DNA of 64,000 nucleotides from Clostridia bacterium. GTDB taxonomy: Bacteria; Bacillota; Clostridia; Oscillospirales; Acutalibacteraceae. This document shows positions 52,448 through 62,291 of the stretch, piece by piece. Numbering within the stretch: position 1 is the first letter of the stretch; each line of letters starts with the position of its first letter. The stretch spans positions 1 through 64,000 of the forward strand of contig JAFQIG010000039.1 in NCBI GenBank assembly GCA_017397655.1, in the 5' to 3' direction. The notes beneath the pieces were generated by a model. That model saw nothing but the letters and a program-made list of their open reading frames with translations. It was not told where the DNA came from and searched no databases. The translations under genes were made by a program, and so were the position numbers.

Positions 52448-53530
52448 ATGTCAAGAGTTTTTAATTTTTCAGCAGGTCCGTCTATGCTTCCCGAGTCCGT
52501 ACTCAATATTGCGGCAGAAGAGATGCTTGACTACAAGGGCAGCGGTCAGTCCGTTATGGAGATGTCTCACCGTTCAAAGATTTATGAAGAAATCATCTTC
52601 GGTGCAAGAGATCTTTTCCGTGAAGTTCTGAATGTTCCCGATAATTATAAAATTCTGTTCCTTCAGGGCGGTGCTTCGACTCAGTTTGCAGCTATCCCCT
52701 TAAACTTTATGAACGGTTCCCGCAAGGCTGACTACGTTCTCAGCGGTCAGTTCTCCACTAAAGCTTACAAAGAAGCTCAGATCTTCGGTGATGCTGTTGC
52801 AGTTGCTTCCTCAAAGGATGTTACTTTCTCAAGAATTCCCGAGCTTGACAAATCAAAGTTCACTCCCGATGCAGACTATTTCTACATCTGCATGAACAAT
52901 ACAATCTACGGCACACTCTTCCCCTCTCTTCCCGATACAGGCAACGTTCCGCTTATCGCAGACGTATCCTCTTGCTTCCTTTCGGAGCCGATGGATGTTT
53001 CCAAGTTCGGCGTTATCTACGGCGGTGCTCAGAAGAATATCGCTCCCGCAGGTCTTACCGTCGTTATCGTCCGTGAGGATCTTCTCGGCAATGCAAGAGA
53101 AGGTACTCCCACAATGCTTGACTATAAGGTTATGGCTGATAACGATTCTATGTACAATACTCCTCCCTGCTACTCGATCTATATGTGCAAACTCGTTCTT
53201 GAATGGATCAAGAAGCTCGGCGGTCTTGAGGTTATGAAGGAACGCAACCTTAAAAAGTGCTCCGTTCTTTATGATTTCCTCGACAACAGCGAAATGTTCA
53301 ACAATCCCGTTTACAAGCCCCACCGTTCAATGATGAACGTTACTTTCAAGACAGACAGCGAAGAGCTTGACAAGAAGTTTATCGCTGAATCCACGGCTGC
53401 AGGCTTCGTAAACCTCAAGGGTCACCGTTCCGTAGGCGGTATGCGTGCTTCCATCTACAATGCAATGCCCATCGAAGGCGTTGAGAAGCTCGTTGAGTTT
53501 ATGGCTGACTTTGAGAAAAAGAATAAATAA
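52448..53530 (+). CDS. Phosphoserine aminotransferase
   Basis: A 360-residue PLP-dependent class V aminotransferase making O-phosphoserine from 3-phosphohydroxypyruvate and glutamate. FNFSAGPSMLP at the start, SVMEMSHRSK and FLQGGASTQFAAIPLN are typical. The PLP Lys is in YGGAQKNIAPAG (near 196). The ATG at 52448 lies 8 bases after AGGAGG; an ATG six bases earlier is too close. It is upstream of serA. Confidence 0.95.
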   Translation: MSRVFNFSAGPSMLPESVLNIAAEEMLDYKGSGQSVMEMSHRSKIYEEIIFGARDLFREVLNVPDNYKILFLQGGASTQFAAIPLNFMNGSRKADYVLSGQFSTKAYKEAQIFGDAVAVASSKDVTFSRIPELDKSKFTPDADYFYICMNNTIYGTLFPSLPDTGNVPLIADVSSCFLSEPMDVSKFGVIYGGAQKNIAPAGLTVVIVREDLLGNAREGTPTMLDYKVMADNDSMYNTPPCYSIYMCKLVLEWIKKLGGLEVMKERNLKKCSVLYDFLDNSEMFNNPVYKPHRSMMNVTFKTDSEELDKKFIAESTAAGFVNLKGHRSVGGMRASIYNAMPIEGVEKLVEFMADFEKKNK

Positions 53531-53547
53531 TTCCGGAGGTTTTCGTA

Positions 53548-54660
53548 ATGTTCCAGATTCTCACTTTAAATAAGATTTCCAAGTACGGACTTGAGAAGCT
53601 TGATGCTTCCAAATATGTTTACGGCGATGATTTTACGGCTGCCGATGCAGTTATGGTTCGTTCCGCTTCCATGCACGAAACGGTTCTTGACAAAAATACT
53701 GTTGCTATCGCCCGTTGCGGTGCAGGTACAAACAATATCCCCGTTGATGCTTGTGCAGAAAACGGTGTTGTAGTTTTCAATACTCCCGGTGCTAACGCAA
53801 ACGGCGTTAAAGAGCTTGTTCTTTGTGCAATGCTTCTCTCTTCAAGAAAAGTTGTTGCAGGTATGGAATGGTGCAAGACTCTCAAGGGTCAGGGTTCTGA
53901 GGTCAGCAAGGCTGTTGAAAAAGGCAAGGGTGCTTTTGTCGGTCCCGAAATCAAAGGCAAGACTCTCGGTGTTATCGGTCTCGGTGCCATCGGCAGACTC
54001 GTTGCTGAAGCTGCCATCGCTCTCGGTATGGATGTTATCGGTTACGATCCCTTCCCCGTAAAGGGCGTTTGTGACAAGGTTCAGATAGTTACGGAGCTTG
54101 CTCCCGTTTTTGAAAACAGCGATTATATCTCTCTTCACGCTCCCGCAACTCCCGCTACAAAGGGTATGATCAACAAGGATTCTATCGCAACAATGAAGGA
54201 TTCTGTCAGAATCCTCAACTTTGCAAGAGGCGATCTTGTAAACTCTGATGATATCCTTGCTGCTCTTGCAAGCGGTAAAGTCGCAGCCTATGCTACCGAC
54301 TTCCCGACCGATGATCAGCTTTGTGCAGAAGGCGTTATCGCTATGCCTCACCTTGGTGCTTCCACTCCCGAAAGTGAAGACAACTGTGCCGTTATGGCTG
54401 CGGAAGAATTGACTGCTTACCTTGAAACAGGTGCTATTAAGAATTCCGTAAACTTCCCGAATGCCGAGCTTCCCGAAAGCTTCACGGAAAGAACCTGCGT
54501 TCTTCACAAGGCAGAAGCCGCAGACGCTGTTGCAGCTGCTCTCGGTGATGTAGTCTTTGCAGGCGCAAAGAAGGATTGGGGCTACACCGTAGCCGACAAG
54601 AAGGCCGATGTCGATGCACTTCTTTCTATCGACGGTGTTGTCCGCGTTCGTGTTCTTTAA
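53548..54660 (+). CDS. D-3-phosphoglycerate dehydrogenase
   Basis: A 370-residue D-isomer-specific 2-hydroxyacid dehydrogenase that starts serine synthesis from 3-phosphoglycerate. The Rossmann motif is GVIGLGAIGR (near 141-150), with Asp in YDPFP; catalytic residues are in RILNFARGDLV (Arg), a Glu downstream, and PHLGASTPESEDN (His). The C-terminal 60 residues are a shortened ACT-like region ending VVRVRVL, so serine feedback may be weak or absent. It lies 17 bases after serC, giving a two-gene serine unit. Confidence 0.93.
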   Translation: MFQILTLNKISKYGLEKLDASKYVYGDDFTAADAVMVRSASMHETVLDKNTVAIARCGAGTNNIPVDACAENGVVVFNTPGANANGVKELVLCAMLLSSRKVVAGMEWCKTLKGQGSEVSKAVEKGKGAFVGPEIKGKTLGVIGLGAIGRLVAEAAIALGMDVIGYDPFPVKGVCDKVQIVTELAPVFENSDYISLHAPATPATKGMINKDSIATMKDSVRILNFARGDLVNSDDILAALASGKVAAYATDFPTDDQLCAEGVIAMPHLGASTPESEDNCAVMAAEELTAYLETGAIKNSVNFPNAELPESFTERTCVLHKAEAADAVAAALGDVVFAGAKKDWGYTVADKKADVDALLSIDGVVRVRVL

Positions 54661-54678
54661 TTGAATTATAAAAGTCAA

Positions 54679-54710
54679 GGAGCTATCCGCAACGGATAGC
54701 TCCTGTTTTT
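54679..54710 (+). terminator. Terminator of serC-serA
   Basis: 10-bp stem GGAGCTATCC / GGATAGCTCC with a GCAAC loop, followed by TGTTTTTT. It may also serve mnmE from the other side. Confidence 0.9.
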
Positions 54711-54715
54711 TATTT

Positions 54716-56083
54716 TTATTTGCCTACACAGAATTTTGAGAAAACTTCGTTTACAACCGCTTCCGAAGCTTTTTCGCCTGTCAGCTCCAACAGTGCTTCG
54801 ATGCAAGAGTCGGCACAGACATTAACGGCATCAAGCGTCATTGAACAATCAATGGCATCTATCGCTTCATCAAGACAGCGAACGGCTCTCTGACAGCACT
54901 CTTTTTGTCTGACTGTCGAAATCATTGCCGATGACGGATCAAATGAGTCTGTTCCGAGAAGCTCCGAAACCGTTTTACAAAGCTCGTCGTATCCGCTTCC
55001 GTCTGCTGCACATACATTGACCGTTCTGCTGACAACAGCTTTTATCTTTTCTTCGTCAATGATTCTGCCCTTGTCGCCCTTATTGATTACGGCAATTGAG
55101 AGTCTGTCACGACAAAGATTCAACAGTTCTTCATCCTCCGATGTCATTTCCTGTGAACCGTCAAACACGGCAAGAATCAGAACGGCTCTTTGAAGCTTTG
55201 TTCTCGCTCTCTCAACACCGATACTCTCAACAGGGTTATCCGTCTCCCTTATGCCTGCCGTATCGGACAGTCTGAGTGTGACATCGCCCACTCTTACCGT
55301 TTCCTCAACAATATCACGTGTCGTTCCCGCTATTGACGTTACTATTGATTTTTCACAGCCTGCAAGCAGATTCATCAGCGTCGATTTGCCTACGTTCGGT
55401 CTGCCTGCTATTGCAGTATCAACTCCGCTGATAATCGCCTGTCCTGCATCAAATTTATTCAAAAGCTTCAACAGCTTATTTTTTGCCCCGGTAAAAATCT
55501 CTCTCATTGAAGAGATTTCCATCTCCTCGATATCCTCATCGGGATAATCGACCCAAGCCGCTATGTTTGCCGACACCGAGATAACCTCGCGCGCTGTCTG
55601 TGATATCTCGTTGCTGAGTGCTCCCTCAAGTGCCGTCAGTGCCGCCTTTGCAGCCTGCTCACCTTGTGCCGATATCATTCCCATAACTGCTTCGGCTTCG
55701 GATAAATCTATCTTTCCGTTAAGAAATGCACGTTTTGTAAATTCTCCCGCTTCGGCAGGTTTTGCTCCTGCCGATATAGCCGCTTCCAGAATTCTTTTTG
55801 TAATATACAATCCGCCGTGACACGATATCTCAACAACATCCTCCCCCGTATAGCTGTGGGGTGCACGGAACACAAGGCAGACCGCTTCGTCAAGCTGTTC
55901 GCCTCTGTCGCACGCTTTGCCGAAATACGCACGGTAGCCCTTTGATTTTTTGATATCATTTCCGCTTATCGGGAGAAAAATTCTGTCTGCGATGCTCAGC
56001 GCTTCGCTTCCCGATATTCTGATAATTCCTATACCGCCTGCCGCCTGCGGTGTGGCTATGGCGGCTATCGTTGATGTTGTCAT
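54716..56083 (-). CDS. tRNA modification GTPase MnmE
   Basis: A 455-residue GTPase that, with MnmG, adds the carboxymethylaminomethyl group to U34 of several tRNAs. The N-terminal folate-binding domain is followed by a helical domain carrying the inserted G domain: GRPNVGKS (227-234), the Thr in GTTRD, DTAGI, and a variant NKGD. The C-terminus ends CVGK, the conserved Cys-x-Gly-Lys. It stands alone here; mnmG is not adjacent. Confidence 0.95.
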   Translation of the reverse strand: MTTSTIAAIATPQAAGGIGIIRISGSEALSIADRIFLPISGNDIKKSKGYRAYFGKACDRGEQLDEAVCLVFRAPHSYTGEDVVEISCHGGLYITKRILEAAISAGAKPAEAGEFTKRAFLNGKIDLSEAEAVMGMISAQGEQAAKAALTALEGALSNEISQTAREVISVSANIAAWVDYPDEDIEEMEISSMREIFTGAKNKLLKLLNKFDAGQAIISGVDTAIAGRPNVGKSTLMNLLAGCEKSIVTSIAGTTRDIVEETVRVGDVTLRLSDTAGIRETDNPVESIGVERARTKLQRAVLILAVFDGSQEMTSEDEELLNLCRDRLSIAVINKGDKGRIIDEEKIKAVVSRTVNVCAADGSGYDELCKTVSELLGTDSFDPSSAMISTVRQKECCQRAVRCLDEAIDAIDCSMTLDAVNVCADSCIEALLELTGEKASEAVVNEVFSKFCVGK

Positions 56084-56111
56084 TATTTCGCCTCTTTAAA
56101 ATCGGTTATCA

Positions 56112-56133
56112 AAAAGCCCCGAAAAATCGGGGC
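56112..56133 (-). terminator. Terminator of the rimP-nrnA operon
   Basis: Stem GCCCCGA / TCGGGGC, followed on the - strand by TTTTTGAT. It separates nrnA from mnmE. Confidence 0.85.
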
Positions 56134-56140
56134 AATTTTA

Positions 56141-57088
56141 TTATAAAAACTTTGCAATTGTTTTGAGAAGAGTTTCTTTATTCTCTTCTTTTGTACCTGT
56201 GAGAGTACATCCTGCCGCCGCAGGGTGGCCGCCGCCGTTCATAAGAGTGCATATTTCTGCCGCATTAAGCGGAGGATTTGTTCTGACGGATACTTTGAAT
56301 GTTCCGTTTTTCTGCTCTCTCATTGCCGCACCGACAAGCACGCCTTCGATCTGTCTCGGAAGAGCCGCAATCTTGTCAAACTCGTCCTCGTTGGAACCGC
56401 TTTCTTTAAACATCTGCTGAGTGACGGTGATAAGGGCAAACTTGCCGTCAAAGAAAAGCTCGGTTGAACCGAGAGCCATTCTCTCCAGTTCGGCAAAGCT
56501 TCTGCTTTTTGTTTCAAAGATCTCTCTGTTTATCCTTGCACAATCGGCGCCAAGCTCCATAAGATCTGCCGCTATACGAAGCGTTGTCGGTGTGACGTTG
56601 GAATAACGGAAGCATCCCGTATCCGTCGAAACGCCGATATAAAGTGCCTCTGCCATCTCTTTTGAAATCTTTGCTCCCAGCATCGGGACAAGACGGAAGA
56701 TGATCTCGGATGCGGCAGATGCCGTATCGTCAAGCAGTACACTCTTTGCATACATACTGTTGGTAACGTGATGGTCGATGCAAAGATCGACTCTGTCGCC
56801 GAAACGCTCACCTACACAGTCGCCCATCAGCTTGACCGTTGCGATATCGACGGCAACAACAAACTCCGGATCAAACGACTCTTCATCGCCGTCCTCTTTC
56901 ATAAACTTATATCTGTCGGGTATCTCATCCTCACCTATAACGCAAGCGTTCTTTCCGATCGACCTTAACGCATGGCAAAGCGTATATCCGCTGCCTAAGG
57001 TATCCCCATCGGGATGAGTATGAACAAGAATTGCGATATTATCTTTACAAAGAAGCATTTCTGCCGTTGCTTCAAGAGAAATTTTCAT
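56141..57088 (-). CDS. DHH-family phosphoesterase, NrnA-type
   Basis: A 315-residue DHH/DHHA1 phosphoesterase that degrades short oligoribonucleotides (nanoRNA) and can dephosphorylate pAp. VHTHPDGDTLGSG supplies metal ligands, with the DHH signature in CIDHHVTNSMYA. The DHHA1 domain ends GGGHPAAAGC. The ATG at 57088 has AAGGAG 8 bases upstream; an ATG nine bases earlier is too close. It follows rbfA by 12 bases and closes the operon. Confidence 0.92.
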   Translation of the reverse strand: MKISLEATAEMLLCKDNIAILVHTHPDGDTLGSGYTLCHALRSIGKNACVIGEDEIPDRYKFMKEDGDEESFDPEFVVAVDIATVKLMGDCVGERFGDRVDLCIDHHVTNSMYAKSVLLDDTASAASEIIFRLVPMLGAKISKEMAEALYIGVSTDTGCFRYSNVTPTTLRIAADLMELGADCARINREIFETKSRSFAELERMALGSTELFFDGKFALITVTQQMFKESGSNEDEFDKIAALPRQIEGVLVGAAMREQKNGTFKVSVRTNPPLNAAEICTLMNGGGHPAAAGCTLTGTKEENKETLLKTIAKFL

Positions 57089-57100
57089 CGCATTCACTCC

Positions 57101-57451
57101 TTACTCTGTTGTATCAAGATCGTCAAGAATTTTTACGATACCCATACCGTGTGCTATGGAATCATCGGCAATAAACTTCATTTCGGGTGTTTTGCGAAGA
57201 TGAAGGTTCTTTCCGACAGCTCTGCGGATATAGCCTGTCGCGCTGACAAGACCTTTGACTGCATTCCTTGCCGTTTCGATACCTTCCATTGCGCTGACAT
57301 ACACCTTTACAAATGAAGCATCGGAGCTGACCTCTACCCTTACAACGGTCAGCAGGCAATTTTGGACTCTCGGATCCTTCAGCTCCCTGATAACTGCCGT
57401 AACCTCTCTTTTGATATCTTCGGAAACTCTGTCCGACTTGTGTCCCGCCAT
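57101..57451 (-). CDS. Ribosome-binding factor A
   Basis: A 116-residue KH-like protein needed for maturation of the 16S rRNA 5' end at low temperature. RVSEDIKREVTAVIRELKDPR, VEVSSDASFVKVYVS and a terminal LHLRKTPEMKFIADDSIAHG fit RbfA. It lies between infB and nrnA. Confidence 0.94.
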   Translation of the reverse strand: MAGHKSDRVSEDIKREVTAVIRELKDPRVQNCLLTVVRVEVSSDASFVKVYVSAMEGIETARNAVKGLVSATGYIRRAVGKNLHLRKTPEMKFIADDSIAHGMGIVKILDDLDTTE

Positions 57452-57475
57452 AAGCGATGTATTCCTTTCTGAAAA

Positions 57476-59902
57476 TCAGTCACGATACTCTTCGATAATG
57501 TACGCTTCGAAGATGTCGCCCTCTTTAATATCATTGAACTTGTTAAGACCGATACCGCACTCGTAGCCTGTATTGACTTCCTTAACGTCGTCCTTAAATC
57601 TCTTGAGTGATGAAATCTCGTCATCCGCTACGATTATGCCGTCACGGACAACTCTGATCTTGCTGTTTCTGGTAATTTTTCCGTTCTGAACATAACATCC
57701 TGCGATATTACCGATGGAAGAAATGCGGACAACCTGACGGATTTCTGCTCTGCCGAGCTCAACCTCACGCTTTTTGGGAGCAAGCATACCCTTGATAGCC
57801 GCTTCAATCTCTTCGATACAATCGTAGATGATACGGTACATTCTCATTTCGACACCGTCTCTTTCGGCATTTGCCGTTGCTACGGGATCGGGTCTTACGT
57901 TGAAACCTACAATAATGGCATTGGAGGCGTTGGCAAGCATAACGTCGGATTCGTTGATGGCACCTACGCCGATATGGATGATGCGAACCTTGACCTCTTC
58001 GTTTGAAAGCTTTTCAAGACTCTGCTTGACTGCTTCCGCTGAACCCTGAACGTCCGCTTTGACGATAATATTAAGATCCTTGAGCTCGCCTGCCTGAAGT
58101 GAATCAAACAGGTTATCAAGAGTAACCTTTTCAAACTGCTTGAACTGCTCTTCCTTAGCCTGCTGTTTACGCTGTTCGACAAGCTCACGTGCAAGTCTTT
58201 CGTCAGATACTGCGTCAAAGATGTCGCCTGCCTGCGGAACCTCGGTAAGTCCCGTAATCTCAACGGGTACGCAAGGACCTGCTTCCTTGATCGTTCTGCC
58301 CTTGTCGTCTGTCATAACTCTGACACGTCCTACCGTCATACCTGCAACGATGACATCGCCGCTTCTGAGTGTGCCGTTCTGGACAAGAAGCGTTGCAACG
58401 GGACCTCTGCCCTTGTCAAGTCTTGCTTCGATAACGATACCCTTACCTGCTCTTTCGGGATTTGCCTTAAGCTCCATCATCTCTGCTACAAGAAGTATTG
58501 ACTCCAAAAGCTTGTCAATATTCATACCTGTTTTTGCAGATACGGGAACACAGATAGTATCGCCGCCCCACTCTTCGGGAACAAGCTCGTATTCTGTCAG
58601 CTGCTGCATAATCCTGTCAACGGATGCGCCTTCCTTATCCATCTTATTAACAGCTACGATGATGGAAACGCCTGCAGCCTTTGCGTGGTTGATAGCTTCG
58701 ATAGTCTGGGGCATGATACCGTCATCGGCAGCTACTACAAGTACTGCAATATCCGTTGCCATGGCACCTCTTGCACGCATTGATGTGAAGGCTGCGTGAC
58801 CCGGTGTGTCAAGGAATGTGATGAACTGTCCGCCCTGGTTTACTCTGTATGCACCGATGTGCTGTGTGATACCGCCTGCTTCTGTTGAAGTGACGGATGT
58901 ATGTCTGATTGCGTCAAGAATAGATGTTTTGCCGTGGTCTACGTGTCCCATTACGACAACAACGGGATCTCTCGGCTGAAGGTCTGTCTCGTCATCCTCG
59001 CTGGCATCGATAATTCTCTCTTCGATGGTGACAACAACTTCTTTTTCTACCTTTGCGCCGAGCTCTGTTGCGATAAGCTCTGCCGTATCAAAGTCGATGA
59101 CCTCGTTAACCGTTGCCATCATACCGAGCTCTGCAAACATCTTTTTGATAACCTCTGCCGCCGTTCTCTTGAGCATTGCGGCAAGCTCGCCGACTGTCAG
59201 CTCTTCGGGAACCTTGATAACAAGCTGCGGCTTCTTTGCTCTTTCTGCGGCAATTCTCTTGAGTCTTTCCGCCTCAGTCTCACGTCTGCTCTGACGCATA
59301 CCCTGCTTGCGGTACTGCTGGGATTTCTGCTTGAGCTTCTGCTTGCTGACGGAGTGATCTGTCTGCAAGGTCTTGTTTACGGGAGCGATATTTTCATATT
59401 TTTCGTTATATTTTTCAAGATCGACGTTGCTTGAACGTGTGTCAACCGTTCTCGCTTCGCCCTTTGTTCTTGCCTGGGGAGTCTTATTCTCCTCCTTGGG
59501 CTTTTTCTTTTCCTGTACGGGAAGCTCGGGCTTTTCCTTTTTCGGCTCCGGCTTCTTTTCAGGCTTCTTTTCCTGCTTCTTTTCCGGCTTTTTCTGAGAG
59601 GGCTTTGCCTCGGTCTTCGGCTCTTCCCCGGCTTCTTCCCCGGCTTCTTTCTCAGGCTCTTCCTTAGCTTCCTTCTTTGCCTTCGGCTCTTCCTTTACCT
59701 CAGAAAGCGCCAAATAAGAATCAAAGCTTTCGACCTGCTTTTCCTGTGTAAAGCTTTCAAACAAAACGTCAAGCTCCGTTTCGGTCAAAGCGGTCATATG
59801 TTTCTTGGCATCGTCAAAATATTTTGCCAGAAGCTCTATAACAGCGTTGCTTTTCACGTTAAAATCCTTGGCAACCTCGTGTACTCTGTATTTATTGATC
59901 AT
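57476..59902 (-). CDS. Translation initiation factor IF-2
   Basis: An 808-residue GTPase that positions initiator tRNA on the ribosome. The N-terminus has an IF2_N helix motif ([20 protein letters not shown]), then a long Lys/Glu/Pro-rich low-complexity linker (about 70-160), a second IF2_N domain, the G domain with GHVDHGKT (319-326), DTPGHAAF and NKMD, and C-terminal domains C1 and C2. Length is typical of Firmicutes IF-2 (about 700-900). The ATG overlaps the end of ylxQ by 11 bases. Confidence 0.97.
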   Translation of the reverse strand: MINKYRVHEVAKDFNVKSNAVIELLAKYFDDAKKHMTALTETELDVLFESFTQEKQVESFDSYLALSEVKEEPKAKKEAKEEPEKEAGEEAGEEPKTEAKPSQKKPEKKQEKKPEKKPEPKKEKPELPVQEKKKPKEENKTPQARTKGEARTVDTRSSNVDLEKYNEKYENIAPVNKTLQTDHSVSKQKLKQKSQQYRKQGMRQSRRETEAERLKRIAAERAKKPQLVIKVPEELTVGELAAMLKRTAAEVIKKMFAELGMMATVNEVIDFDTAELIATELGAKVEKEVVVTIEERIIDASEDDETDLQPRDPVVVVMGHVDHGKTSILDAIRHTSVTSTEAGGITQHIGAYRVNQGGQFITFLDTPGHAAFTSMRARGAMATDIAVLVVAADDGIMPQTIEAINHAKAAGVSIIVAVNKMDKEGASVDRIMQQLTEYELVPEEWGGDTICVPVSAKTGMNIDKLLESILLVAEMMELKANPERAGKGIVIEARLDKGRGPVATLLVQNGTLRSGDVIVAGMTVGRVRVMTDDKGRTIKEAGPCVPVEITGLTEVPQAGDIFDAVSDERLARELVEQRKQQAKEEQFKQFEKVTLDNLFDSLQAGELKDLNIIVKADVQGSAEAVKQSLEKLSNEEVKVRIIHIGVGAINESDVMLANASNAIIVGFNVRPDPVATANAERDGVEMRMYRIIYDCIEEIEAAIKGMLAPKKREVELGRAEIRQVVRISSIGNIAGCYVQNGKITRNSKIRVVRDGIIVADDEISSLKRFKDDVKEVNTGYECGIGLNKFNDIKEGDIFEAYIIEEYRD

Positions 59903-60230
59903 CAGCTATTACCTCCGTTGAATTCTTACGGTGAAGCTCCGCCATCTTCTTTGCGAATCCCTCATCCTCTGTGGTCAAAACTCCTGCTTTGACACCCGTT
60001 GCATCCTTTATCTGTTGCATTGAATAAGCTGTCTCAAATATCACAAGCTCTCTTCCATCATATGCCGCGGCTTTAAAAAACTCTCTTTTGAGCCTTTCAG
60101 ATGCATCAACAGCCAGCAGGCATATCTTTGCTTTATCTCTCATTATCGAATCAAGGCACGTATCATGTCCCCAGTTAAGCTTGCCTGCCCTGCGACATAT
60201 GCCGAGAAAAGACAGAAACTTATCCTGCAC
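59892..60230 (-). CDS. L7Ae-family RNA-binding protein YlxQ
   Basis: A 112-residue L7Ae/L30e-fold protein, a candidate kink-turn RNA binder. [16 protein letters not shown] at the start and [17 protein letters not shown] are typical. It starts at a GTG overlapping the end of ylxR, and overlaps infB by 11 bases, so the three are translated as a block. The role in ribosome biogenesis is unclear. Confidence 0.88.
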   Translation of the reverse strand: MQDKFLSFLGICRRAGKLNWGHDTCLDSIMRDKAKICLLAVDASERLKREFFKAAAYDGRELVIFETAYSMQQIKDATGVKAGVLTTEDEGFAKKMAELHRKNSTEVIADDQ

Positions 60231-60492
60231 CGTCAGTCAACTCCTTTTGCATGGAATCGTAAACCTCTGACGGAATTGCACAGCCGAAGGCTTTTTCAAG
60301 TCGCTTTGCCTTTTTTGCCATAACAAAGCACTCTTCGTTGCGGCATATATATGCGCCACGTCCCGGCTTTTTGCCCACAAGGTCAACTGAAAATTCACCC
60401 TCGGGACTTTTTACCACTCTGACGAGCTCTTTTTTGGGTTTCATCTCTCCGCATCCCGTGCACTTACGCAAGGGAATCTTTTTTTGTTGCAT
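60220..60492 (-). CDS. YlxR (DUF448) RNA-binding protein
   Basis: A 90-residue protein of the YlxR family, reported to bind RNase P RNA in Firmicutes (RnpM). RKCTGCGEMKPKKELVRVV carries the conserved Cys pair, followed by GKKPGRGAYICRNEEC, a basic RNA-binding groove. It is placed between nusA and ylxQ. Confidence 0.93.
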   Translation of the reverse strand: MQQKKIPLRKCTGCGEMKPKKELVRVVKSPEGEFSVDLVGKKPGRGAYICRNEECFVMAKKAKRLEKAFGCAIPSEVYDSMQKELTDGAG

Positions 60493-60545
60493 ATTCCGTC
60501 CGATGCAGTCACCGCTTTACGGTAACTTCCTTTCAATTAATTTAA

Positions 60546-61616
60546 TTAAACGTTGTCGTAATCTATTACCGACTCAACCTCGGCATCCGGCTTGATGTCG
60601 ATCTTCCAGCCTGTCAGCTTTGCGGCAAGACGGGCATTCTGACCCTTGTTGCCGATAGCAAGTGAAAGCTGTCCTGCAGGTACGATTACCGAGCAGGCGT
60701 TTTCAATCTCTTCGTCAACCGTTACGGAAATTACCTCAGCAGGAGCAAGCGATGCCGCAACAAACTCTGCAGGATCTTCGCTGTACTTGACGATATCAAT
60801 CTTTTCACCGCCCAGAAGATCAACAATCTTGCTGACTCTGGCGCCTCTCTGACCGATACAGGAGCCGACGGGATCAACATTCTCATCTGCGCTGTAAACG
60901 GCAATCTTTGTACGTGAGCCTGCTTCTCTTGAAACAGCCTTGATCTCTACAATACCGTCAAAGATTTCGGGAACCTCTGTTTCAAACAAGCGCTTGACAA
61001 GTCCCGGATGTGTTCTTGACAGCGTTGCCTTGGGATACTTGCGGTTAGCGTCCTTGACGTCAACTACGTATACTTTTACAATATCGCCTTCCTTGAAGGT
61101 CTCTTCGGGCAGCTGCTCACTCTTGGGAAGCATCTCCTCCAGCTTGCCGATCTCAAGGAATGCATCGCCTGTTACGGGATCGATCTTTGATACCTTGGCG
61201 GTGATGATCTCCTGATACTTGTTCTGGAATTCTTCACGGAGCTGGCCGTGCTCTGCCTCACGGATACCCTGACGGAGCACGTGCTTGCCCTTATCGGCAG
61301 CAATACGGCTGACATCCTTTGTCTCTAAGGGAATTTCAATAATATCACCGGGCAAAGCGCCGTTCTTATACTTCTGAGCGTGCTCGACAAGAATGTCGCA
61401 ATCCTCGTCCGTTACTTCGGAAACAACATTCTTTCTTACGTATACCTTCATCTCTTCCTTATCAGAATCGATATCACAGAAAACGACATCCTTGTTACCG
61501 AAATCTCTCTTGACTGCTGTTACGATTGCCTTCTGGATTCCGTCACAAAGTGCATCCAAACGGATACCTTTTTCTTTTGATAAAAGTCTTAATGCCTCAA
61601 AAAACTCCTTGTTCAT
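60546..61616 (-). CDS. Transcription elongation/termination factor NusA
   Basis: A 356-residue RNA polymerase-binding protein. The N-terminal domain starts MNKEFFEALRLLSKEKGI, then an S1 domain (about 130-200), and KH1/KH2 (GSCIGQRGARVSKIVDLLGGEKIDIV and QLSLAIGNKGQNARLAAKLTGWKIDI). There is no acidic C-terminal repeat, as in other Firmicutes. The ATG at 61616 matches the family start; a longer in-frame extension overlapping rimP is not supported. It follows rimP by 22 bases. Confidence 0.95.
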   Translation of the reverse strand: MNKEFFEALRLLSKEKGIRLDALCDGIQKAIVTAVKRDFGNKDVVFCDIDSDKEEMKVYVRKNVVSEVTDEDCDILVEHAQKYKNGALPGDIIEIPLETKDVSRIAADKGKHVLRQGIREAEHGQLREEFQNKYQEIITAKVSKIDPVTGDAFLEIGKLEEMLPKSEQLPEETFKEGDIVKVYVVDVKDANRKYPKATLSRTHPGLVKRLFETEVPEIFDGIVEIKAVSREAGSRTKIAVYSADENVDPVGSCIGQRGARVSKIVDLLGGEKIDIVKYSEDPAEFVAASLAPAEVISVTVDEEIENACSVIVPAGQLSLAIGNKGQNARLAAKLTGWKIDIKPDAEVESVIDYDNV

Positions 61617-61638
61617 TTTTGCGGTGTCCATCCTCTCA

Positions 61639-62118
61639 TTACATATTGAAATCGTCAAGCTTAATAAAGCTTGCTTCTTTTTTATTAAAAACAAAGCCTT
61701 TTCCGTTGTCGAGCGTTACCTCAACATTACCGCTGTCAAAGGAAGCTAATACACCCTTGAAATCCCTTTCACCGTCAACGGGTCTGATCATACGAAACTG
61801 CACCTTCTGACCGATACATTCCGTAAAGTGCTCGGGTTTTGTCAGACTTCTTTCGATACCGGGAGAAGATACCTCCAGACAGTAGCCCTGCTCAATAGGA
61901 TCAAGCTCGTCAAGCGGTCCGTCAATGGCACGGCTGAAATTCTCACAATCCTCTATACCTACGCCGCCATCCTTGTCAATAAAGATACGCAAAAAATACT
62001 CCGCACCCTCTTTGACAAAGTTTATGTCCCATATACGAAGACCGAGCGAGCGTGCAATCTCATCTGCAAGACCGGCTACTGCGGCAACCGTCGCTCCGCC
62101 CTTACCCTTTGAAGCCAT
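61639..62118 (-). CDS. Ribosome maturation factor RimP
   Basis: A 159-residue protein needed for 30S assembly. The N-terminal domain has LGLRIWDINFVKEGAEYFLRIFIDKDGG, CENFSRAIDGPLDE and YCLEVSSPGIERSL; the C-terminal part is an SH3-like domain. The ATG at 62118 follows GGGGG at 8 bases; upstream in-frame ATGs lie in the leader hairpins. It begins the rimP-nusA-ylxR-ylxQ-infB-rbfA-nrnA operon. Confidence 0.94.
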   Translation of the reverse strand: MASKGKGGATVAAVAGLADEIARSLGLRIWDINFVKEGAEYFLRIFIDKDGGVGIEDCENFSRAIDGPLDELDPIEQGYCLEVSSPGIERSLTKPEHFTECIGQKVQFRMIRPVDGERDFKGVLASFDSGNVEVTLDNGKGFVFNKKEASFIKLDDFNM

Positions 62119-62238
62119 TAATGTGCCCCCTTTATTCTTTGTATGAAAAATTATTTCTGCATAAAGATAAGAGCGGGTCACCCCACTCTTACCAATCTCT
62201 GTCAATAACAGAGAAATAATCAAACATTCGTACTAACA
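62119..62238 (-). promoter_or_regulatory. rimP leader with two hairpins
   Basis: The transcript leader folds TCTCTGT / ACAGAGA (62196-62214) and AAGAGTGGG / CCCGCTCTT (62169-62190). No U-tract follows, so it is not a terminator. It may stabilise the message or bind a ribosomal factor. Confidence 0.4.
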
Positions 62239-62244
62239 AAAATT

Positions 62245-62273
62245 ATTATACCACATAGTTTACGAAATATCAA
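62245..62273 (-). promoter_or_regulatory. Promoter of the rimP operon
   Basis: TTGATA (62268-62273), 17-base spacer, TATAAT (62245-62250). Confidence 0.8.
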
Positions 62274-62291
62274 GCATTATTTTTTCTGTGA

